Source: Aureobasidium sp. EXF-3400 (lineage: Eukaryota > Ascomycota > Dothideomycetes > Dothideales > Saccotheciaceae). From it: 37,857 nucleotides of DNA. Shown piece after piece: positions 30,646 through 37,857 of the stretch (within the stretch, counting starts at the first letter, position 1; every line of letters starts with the position of its first letter). The notes under the pieces were generated by a model that worked only from the letters and a program-made list of their open reading frames with translations, did not search any database and was not told the DNA's origin. The stretch covers positions 1-37,857 of the forward strand of contig SWBL01000416.1 of NCBI GenBank assembly GCA_024195585.1, in the 5' to 3' direction. Made by a program: the position numbers and the translations under genes.

Positions 30646-30800
30646 GCTTGATGAAAGTACTTGCCCGCTCGTGTGTCACATCGCGGTAACTGCAAGGTCC
30701 TCAATCTAGCAGCCAAGCTGCTGGTAGTTCGTACTAAACAATGCAATAACTCAAGCACAGAGCAACAACAAGATCCCTCGGCTCGACTTGACTTAGACGA

Positions 30801-31404
30801 ATGAAGACCATGTCAGAGTCTGATAACAAGGAACGCGTGGAGTAAGCAATTCGCAGTCTCAAGAAGATTCAGCAAGCATTCAACATACAATGGCTGAAAA
30901 AGCAAGTTCGTGCATGCGAGACATCAGATGTTGATTTTACGGTCCTCGAGAAGTGCAGAGACGAACTTGCAAAGGTGTTAACCCATACATCCTGGATATC
31001 TCTGGTTATTCCTACAACCTCGCGTCAATTAATGAGCTGCTATCTGTAGATTCGTCCAACACGACAAGGGCACTTGTCCTCCAGCCCCTGCCGATCACAT
31101 TTCGGTTTTCCTCGAGCGGCTTCACGAAGCCATCAACGAGGACTATGACCAAGATGCACCGAATTTCCAAGCCGTTGATCTCCCGGAAGACTATGTCCTT
31201 CAACTCAAGCAAACGGACGGGCTCTGTGATACCGACTTACGCGAATCAGGAGTCTGCGGTGTAAACGGTATTCAAAATGCAAACACTGCCAAAGCAACAG
31301 GCCAGTCACAATACAACATGTCAAGGAACCGTCCAAACATAGATAATCCGCCTGGAGGCAGCGCCCCCGAGAACTACGGTTGGAACATCAGTGCCGGTTT
31401 CTGA
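30801..31404 (+). pseudogene. Frameshifted remnant of an unrecognised protein gene
   Basis: Three protein-like stretches in different plus-strand frames follow one another with little overlap. From ATG 30801 or 30810, MSESDNKERVE runs into an in-frame TAA (30843) and then continues in the same frame as AIRSLKKIQQAFNIQWLKKQ and on to LEKCRDELAK (about 30955). The next piece is in another frame: VNPYILDISGYSYNLASINE (about 30979-31045). The third runs in the remaining frame from about 31051 to the TGA at 31402-31404, including FLERLHEAINEDYDQDAPNF and ending ENYGWNISAGF. No intron choice I tried reconciles the frames, so one stop and two frameshifts are the simplest reading. I do not know the family. 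A sequencing error or unusual splicing is the alternative. Confidence 0.5.
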
Positions 31405-31866
31405 CTGCGTGGTGGGAAATACTACAGTCATCAACACTGGTTGGCGTACTACTACTGCTCTAGCACAAAGGACATACATCATCAACTGTCAACAGCTTAC
31501 CCAGGTCGCCCGGACACGATAAACGACCAAGAGCGGACGTGGAAACGGAGGGTCTTCTATATCCCGCTTGGAAGGCAAGAATGGCCGCGGAAGTAGAGCT
31601 ACTCTACTCGCACGAGTGTGAGAGTGAGGATGAAGATTCCTTGGATGAACCAGACATGAGTCTAGGTGTTTTTCTTGATATACTATGGTTGGTGGTGTCT
31701 TCTTTTTCTTGATCTTGATGAAAGTAGAACCGTCAAGAGAAACAACTTCTTCTACATTGTTGTCGAACATGCGGGTTTGATGTCAATAAGTTGATTTGTA
31801 TTGCACTACTCTACTCCGACTACCTCACTCCGACTACCTAACCTCCAAGCCACCTCCCACATATTC
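31405..31866. other. Intergenic, possible tiny minus-strand ORF
   Basis: The only candidate is a minus-strand frame starting at 31770 (MFDNNVEEVVSLDGSTFIKI then a Lys run). A possible GTATAT donor follows it, and the sequence after that loses protein-like character. I do not support it as a gene. The remainder is 3' flank of the aquaporin gene. Confidence 0.35.
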
Positions 31867-33137
31867 TTAGTTGCTGCCGGTCTCGGCCGCAAGCGAGAAG
31901 CCAGTCTCCATTTTCGGGTTAGAGTTCAAGGTCGATCCATTAGAGCCCAAACTGAACACCTTCTGCATGTTGGGACTCATGGGGGTCTGTCTGCTGATAT
32001 TGCTCTTGACGAGATGCAAATTCAATCCCTCCTCACCGTGTTCATGGAAAGCAGCTCCCTTGCCAATCTTCTGCAAGCTGTCGCGAATCAGCATCTCATA
32101 GTATGCTGTGGCAAACAGTGTGGCAGGGACGTTGACTAGAATGGCAATCCATGAGTAGTTGTGGTAAGTGAAAGCCTCTCTGCCGAAGAAGATGGCAGCG
32201 ACCATACGAGTGCCGAGGTCACGAGCCAAGTTGGTACTGATTGTGATATCGGCGAAACCCCAGACCATGACGCTGTAGACTAGACCGATAGCCCAGGGAG
32301 CTACTTGAGGCGATACGAAAGGATTGGCAGGGTCGAGGCAAGCCCATAGAACAAAACCAATGTATGAGTCAACGAAGAACTCGATGAAGAACAGATAGCC
32401 GAGGTTTGTCTGAGTGGCTCCTGGGAAAGAGCAGAAGATGCTGGCCGGTCCGCCATTGAACACTGTTCCCTGGCCGGCAGCTGTGGTTGCCGCTGCGAAC
32501 GCGGAAATCTGTTCGTGGTATTGACCATAGACAAAGAGACCGGCCATGAAAGCACCAAAGATTTGAGAGATGATATAGTAAGGGACCTTCTTCCAAGGAA
32601 AGCCTTGCCAAGTAGCGAAGCATATCGTCATGGCGGGATTGAAGTGACTACGCTCATGTCAGACAGTGATAACGAAGCTTCGCCAGAGAGACTTACCCTC
32701 CCGATGTAGAAGCACAAGTAATGATAGCAAAGGCAATACCCAACCCGAACGCAAAGCCAACCTGCAACAGACTTCCAAACGCAGCATCCTCTTTGCCAAG
32801 TATGAAGGAAGCTGTCGCAGAAATACCAGGATAAACATAGAAGAAGACACCAGTGCTATAATCCAATCAAAGTCAGTAAGCTTTGCTTGGCTAGTGGTGT
32901 GACGATCACATACGCTTCGGCCACCATCTCGCGAAGCCATCTTGGTCGTGCTCGCTCATAGTCAAGCTTGCGCTGAGATACAGGCTTGGTCGAGACAACG
33001 TGGCGTTCGTAATGTTTTTGTATAGCCTTTTAGAAACGTCAGAAATGTTCAAGGTCAGAGTAAGAAGCATGAGGTACCTCTGTTGCACCCAACTCAAGAT
33101 CGTTGGTGTGCAGTCTTTGCATGTTACTGTCTGACAT
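31867..33137 (-). CDS. Major intrinsic protein, aquaglyceroporin-like channel
   Basis: Four exons (33137-33078, 33026-32914, 32855-32697, 32647-31867) encode 370 residues. Introns are 33077-33027, 32913-32856 and 32696-32648, all GT-AG; the second splits an Ala codon and the third a Gly codon. After a soluble N-terminus of about 50 residues (ending RPRWLREMVAEA) the MIP fold follows: the first half has GLGIAFAIITCASTSGGHFN and the first pore motif HFNPAM (Asn114-Pro115-Ala116); the second half has IGLVYSVMVWGFADI and the second motif as NLARDLGTR (Asn250-Leu251-Ala252), Leu replacing the usual Pro. The C-terminal tail of about 70 residues is soluble and Ser/Asn-rich. The protein should sit in a membrane as a water, glycerol or small-solute channel. 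The conserved segment TICFATWQGFPWKKVPYYI is typical of a fungal subfamily. Selectivity cannot be assigned. Confidence 0.9.
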
Positions 33138-34412
33138 GATTGCTGAATGGTCTTCTGGAGTATCACAAGAGATCTATGGCATCTAACGAGGGAATGCGTG
33201 GCCTCATATACCTTAGCCCTGCCGAGGTACCACCACTTGATAATTGCTTCGCCCGCAGACTCATTGCGGAGAGAAATGCTAGACGCGCTCAAGTGAATGA
33301 GACATGCCGAACGGATCCCTCGGTCTACCAGCCGTATTTGCTTCGTGAGGGTCAACATTCCTGCATGTGTACGAGTAGCGCGGGTTAGTACGATCCTTAT
33401 CCGGGGTCTCCAGATCGACATCTAATATTTGCCGTTACAGTTAGGTGACACGGTACCGGATCTGCGGTATAACAGAAAGCATGGTTAAAGAATCACACCA
33501 TATAGAGCATGGTTTAGAGCTGTCTGTTACCAGCTCGTGAGCAGTGCGAGTTCGCAAGCAGAGATGTAGAGCGATGACAGAAAGAAGCTCACCAAGAGGA
33601 AACGACAAGCATCAGGCTTGAGTGTCGAGTACGCTGACATGTCTAGATCCGGCTAAGGTTGCTATAACGGCGACGTGGCTTGCGTAGGTGGAAAGAGGAG
33701 AACATATATTGGCTGGAATTATGAGATCCGATAGCTCCGGAATGGGGTTGCGAGACCAACTGGCTGTAGGATGCCTCGGTATGCGGCTCAAGTGACCATG
33801 CCATGCAGTACTTGACGTGTTGTATCGAAAACGGACGGTTTGACGGAGGGGTTCCGCCCCAGATCGATATCATCCCCGTGCGGGGTACCCCAACAAAAGG
33901 AAGGCGTGGGGGAACCGGATGACTTGTGGATCCGGATAACTCGAAGATCCGGCTCTATGCGAATAGGAGCTTGTAGGAATGCAGACCGTTGTTAGTCATC
34001 AGTTCAGCTCGCTTTCGTATGATGAAGCTTTCAGCTAAGGTCGACTGTCGGCCTTTGACGGTCCCGAGGTCAGCACTTTCATCAGGCCATACGATTCGTA
34101 CCTCTCCAACAGTTGCGATGGCCTTTGGGCACTTATTTACTCGATGTCGACGTGAGCAACAGAAAAGCGACCCAGAGCTCACAAGATTCTCAATCCTGGA
34201 TCATCAATTGATGAAATGGTGTGTTCAGAGTGGATAGAGTAGTTCGTTAGCATATGTACTTGTCAAAGGGGTATCTCGAGTAAAGAAGCAAAGTCGTAAT
34301 CATAACATAGGCCATGAATATCTTCAGTCCAGCCTTCGCGACAGCCTGGACAGTCAGATCGTTGTTCTGGCTCATCATTCTTGCTTGCAGCCGATTGATA
34401 AAGACGCCAGTC
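33138..34412. other. Intergenic, about 1.3 kb
   Basis: It holds the upstream region of the aquaporin gene (left) and the 3' flank of SUB1 (right). The decamer AGATCCGGCT occurs at about 33645 and 33946, and a short GC palindrome CCCCGTGCGGGG lies near 33875. I see no gene. Confidence 0.5.
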
Positions 34413-35116
34413 TCAATCCTCCTCGTCGCTCGTAGCCTCATGGTTCTTCTTCTCATACTTGAATCTGTCAAGATTGCTTGTAGGGGCGGTATTTGTCTCT
34501 GGCTCGTTGCCAGCTGGCTTTGGCTCATCTTCGTCTTGCTCGGATTTGGAGACTTTGGCTGGCGAAGAAGCTTTGGCTACGGTGTCTTCGCCGTAGTTCG
34601 GACGAGGAAGCTCTTGACCCTGGGACTTCAAAGCTGCTTCTACTTCAGGAAGGATACCGAGGAAAGCCGAGAACTGTTCCAGAGAAAGCGAGATGCCCTG
34701 AACAACGACTTAGCAGCAAGCCTCGGCAGTCAAGAGAACGAGTGGCGACCTACCTTTTTTCCTGGAAGCGTCTTGCCGTCCTTTTCGTAGTACTCGCGAA
34801 TGTTGATCTGTTATCGTGCATGAGAATCTTGTATAGCCCAAGCATGCATCAGGGCTAGAAACTCACCAAGTGCATGTTCTTGTACTCTGACAAGGTGACG
34901 CGGCGCTTTCCAGAGAGCTGAAAGACAGTTAGCTTGCATCATGCTTGAACCCCCTGAAAACCTCACCTCCCAGTAAGGATTGCCATCGTCGTCGACTTGC
35001 TTGTCTTTGGAGATTGCCGTCTTGGTACGTTTAGATTTGGGAGCGTCTTCAACGAAACCGCCATCGGAGTCGTAATCATCAGCCTTGCTGGCACGTTTCT
35101 TAGACTTAGGAGGCAT
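34413..35116 (-). CDS. SUB1: Transcriptional coactivator PC4/SUB1 homologue
   Basis: Four exons (35116-34967, 34917-34867, 34807-34754, 34697-34413) encode 179 residues. Introns 34966-34918, 34866-34808 and 34753-34698 all lie between codons. The N-terminus is basic and acidic by turns (MPPKSKKRASKADDYDSDGG, then KSKRTKTAISK). The PC4 domain spans about 46-110: NPYWE, then across splices LSGKRRVTLSEYKNMHL, INIREYYEKDGKTLPGKKG and ISLSLEQFSAFLGILPEVEA. These match the beta-sheet and helix of PC4, which binds single-stranded and melted promoter DNA and supports RNA polymerase II initiation, elongation and reinitiation. The tail is acidic (about 70 residues, ending HEATSDEED), as in other fungal SUB1 proteins, which are longer than human PC4. 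Confidence 0.95.
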
Positions 35117-35365
35117 GTTTGGAGATTTGATGTTTTTCTTGAAAGATCAATTTAATGTGAAGTGGACGACGTGTGCAAACGCGTGGACGTCATGCATGGA
35201 GCCAAGACTTGGTTCAAAATGCAAGAGCACAGAGTGGATGTTACATGGAATCGGTGGAATTTCGGCTTCATGCCATGCCATGCCACTATTTCTAGCTAAT
35301 ATTCCATTCCATGTCAATTATCTAGTAGAATGATGCCAATTCCAACTCCGTCGTCGTCGTCGCCG

Positions 35366-35423
35366 TCACCCTGTCCTTCTATAAGGTCACCCTATCCCTC
35401 TAAGGGCTTATCCTATCCCTCTA
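35366..35423 (+). repeat. Short direct repeats at the edge of the AT-rich block
   Basis: GTCACCCTRTCC occurs at 35366 and 35386, and CCTATCCCTCTA at 35391 and 35412. They lie just past the C-terminal end of the transposase remnant. Such motifs are common as subterminal repeats of hAT elements, but no terminal inverted repeat was found, so that link is inferred. Confidence 0.55.
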
Positions 35424-37760
35424 CATAGTCCTATGTTTTGTTAATAGGTAGATCTACCCTCTCTAAGTAAAGATTCTTCTACTAGTTCTTTAGGCACTCG
35501 ATATATCTAAGATTAGTAGTAGAGAGTCTTACTCGATCCTACGATAGTATCCTTCTATAACTACTAAACACTCTCTCTAACTTAGTAGACATTAGATTAA
35601 TTAAGAGAACATTAATAGCTATCTAAGAGAGATTTAGGTAGTTAAGCTACTATGTCGGTTTAAGCCACTACTATATAGCGTTGTCGACGAGTACTATAGG
35701 ACTCTTAATAAAGTAGATAAATTCCTTAGGTATATTAGCTAACTTTATATACTATAGAGAAGCCTACTACTTAGCTAGCTTATTTAGTTCCTTCTCTTTT
35801 AATCGTAGTGTTATGCTAATTAGCTTTATCTTGTTTTTATACTTTAAATTCTATAAAGTACATATAGCAGCAATAGCTAGTACTTGCTATAATAGAAGCT
35901 AATATTTTATAATATAGGCTTTACGATATATTAGATAAAGAAGGAGCATAGTAGTATAGGTAGGGGTATAGTTATTAATAGTTTACTACTTATTAAGTAT
36001 AAAACAGCTAGTCTAGATAGCGGATATAAGGATTAGATCGGATAAAGCATAATAGACTAATTTCTACTTATAATACTAGTGTAGGAAGTCTATTAATATA
36101 AGTACCTATTATATATAAGCTAGTATTCTTAAGTCTTAAATTTTAGCTTTATATAGGTAAGAATTTAGCTAGATATATAGTTAGTATAAATGCAAACTTA
36201 CCTAATTAAGGGTTATATTATCTTCTTTATATAGCTTAGTTACTTCTTATAGTAGTTCTATAAACTTAATAAGCACTTTAAGAAATTGCTAATAACGTTG
36301 CTAAAGAATAGTATTCTCTATATACTTATAAGCATGCTAGATAGCATATATAGTTGCTTTGCATTTAAGTCCTTACTTAATTATAGATAACTAGCTATTC
36401 TATCTTATAGTATTATTAAGTATAGTAGACATACTAGTAGCTACCTTAAACTTATATTAATAGTAAGCTAACTTTATAATCTATATAAAGAATTAATAGA
36501 AATAGTTAATAGCTTTATAATTAGCAAGACTATTATTACCTTAACTAAGCATTAAGATAGCTTCTAATAGATCTTAACTCTAAGTAAGTATAGTATCGAT
36601 AGTACTTTTTAAGCTTATTAACATAAGTACTTAACTAGTAAGATTAATCTAGTATCTAAAGTAGCAAGTTCGATATTATATAGGGTCCTAATCGATAGAT
36701 AGATACTTACTAAATAGAGTAGTAAGATAGCTTATTATCGTATCGTTATAGGTAGTATTATTAGAGGTAATATATCCGATCTTTTGCTTAATACTATACT
36801 TAATAATAGTATTAAAGAAAAGTAGAGTATATTAATTACTAGTATAGCTAGCTAATAGCAAATAAAGAGTAAGTAGTACCTTACTTAACTTGCTATCTAA
36901 GGTAATAAATTAAGCTATAATACTAAGTAGCTTATAGCTACTATAATTAGCTATCTAAGTATTATAGGTAAAGTAGATTAACGATCGAGATATTATAAGT
37001 AGAGCCTTAAGCTACTCTTAATAGAAGTCGTACTCTTTCTTTATATATTTAGTAATAGTATAATAGGTCTTAATTAGAAGCTTTAAGGTACTAGGAAGTA
37101 CCTTATCGATTAACGCATAGAGTAGATAATTACTTATAGTACAAAAGGGGATGTTACTTAAGGTAATATAATCGATAAGACATCTATTTAAGTAAGTCTT
37201 ATTAATATTAGTAATAGTATAAGCTATTTAAGAGGGTGCTGCTACTACTAGTATTCTTAAAAGTATACTAGATACCTATCTCTAACTATGTCTATTTCTT
37301 AGGTATAATCTAATATTGTTATAGTTAGTAGTACTATAGTCGTAAGGATAGTCTTTATTACTATAGAAGTAGTACTAGATCTTCTTCTTATTCTTATGCT
37401 TATACTCTCTAAGATAACAAGCTCTTATATAAGACTAGAGTTCTTTAGAATTGCTATAGGTAGGAGTAGACTTTTAAGAGTACTATATTAATATGGATTT
37501 AGAGTTATTAATATAATTACTTAGAGTTGTTAGTATTAGTCGCTACTACTTCGAAGGAGGGAGTAATAGCTAGTTAATATTAAAGGTACTATTATTAGTC
37601 TTAGAGTTATTATCTTCGATAAGGATACTATCTATCTAACTCTAAGGAGCAAAGAGTTAAGGCTTTAGAGTAATAGAGGCAAACTTAAAGAAAGTACTTT
37701 ACCTTAAGGCATATAGCGGCTAGCTCTAAGATAATTAAGAGTTTAGTTAGCTTTATAACT
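35380..37760 (-). mobile_element. RIP-inactivated hAT-family DNA transposon
   Basis: About 2.4 kb is very AT-rich, dense in TA, poor in CA and TG but still containing CG: the pattern left by RIP. Read on the minus strand it still shows hAT transposase order. Near 37400-37290 is a BED-like zinc finger in which the expected Cys and Trp codons are now Tyr and stop codons (for example DYPYDYSTTNYNN before LRNRH). Around 37160-36880 comes the segment with ITLSNIPFCTISNYLLYALI and later the hAT core. Near 35620-35470 is the dimerisation domain: MSTKLERVFSSYRRILS, a stop, DRVRLSTTN and IECLKN. Many TAG/TAA codons sit where Gln or Trp is expected. No intact open frame remains. Boundaries are set by the composition change; target-site duplication and inverted repeats were not found and may lie outside the window. 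Confidence 0.88.
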
Positions 37761-37857
37761 TGTCAAGGGGCGAAGTCGGGAATAGATAACAGTACGTGGA
37801 TACGGGTCTAGGCTATATGACGAGACGTAGACAAGGAGACAAAGAGGTAATAGGGAG

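Noticed and set aside
1..37857. CRISPR array, prophage or operon-like systems
   Set aside because: The window is eukaryotic, genes have introns and individual promoters, and no spaced palindromic repeat array was seen.

Overview
The window is nuclear DNA of a filamentous ascomycete (Pezizomycotina, perhaps Dothideomycetes; the class is a guess). The evidence is short introns of about 48-93 nt with GT...AG ends and CTAAC/CTGAC-like branch sites, a dispersed 5S rRNA gene, fungal-type gene families, and an AT-rich block with the CpA/TpG depletion and TpA excess of repeat-induced point mutation (RIP).

Layout. 0.7-9.2 kb is ordinary gene space: a GlcG/HbpS-like protein, a GNAT acetyltransferase, an unrecognised small three-exon protein, a secreted S10 serine carboxypeptidase, a FrnE/DsbA-like oxidoreductase and the Hsp90 co-chaperone CNS1. 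10.7-14.4 kb holds a coiled-coil protein with a C-terminal Num1/ApsA/Mcp5-type PH domain, followed by about 2.9 kb where I see no gene. 17.2-25.9 kb holds a small secreted Pro/Thr/Gly repeat protein, the splicing factor SF3B6/p14, a large JmjC-PHD histone demethylase of the JHD1/KDM2 type and a PRKRIP1-like (DUF1168) protein.

From 26.3 to 31.4 kb the sequence turns accessory and decayed: a tRNA-like gene with a long CCTAA-rich intron, a 5'-truncated POT/PTR2 peptide transporter, a 17-bp tandem repeat, an intact 5S rRNA gene, an Asn/Gly-rich repeat protein, a degenerate 5S copy and a frameshifted remnant of an unrecognised gene. 31.9-35.1 kb returns to intact genes: a major intrinsic protein (aquaglyceroporin) and the PC4/SUB1 coactivator. 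The last 2.4 kb is a RIP-destroyed hAT transposase on the minus strand.

The genes do not form a metabolic cluster or operon-like unit. Several are housekeeping genes of RNA processing, chromatin and protein folding (SF3B6, PRKRIP1-like, JHD1, SUB1, CNS1). I found no convincing new multi-gene system. The most notable points are the two half Zn2Cys6 motifs in the JmjC protein, one split by an in-frame 48-nt intron; the secreted repeat protein with a Kex2-like site before a Trp/Gly peptide; the 5S gene/pseudogene pair; the odd tRNA-like locus; and the RIP-killed hAT element. Gene models were spliced by eye from reading frame, splice consensus and family similarity; no search or alignment program was run.
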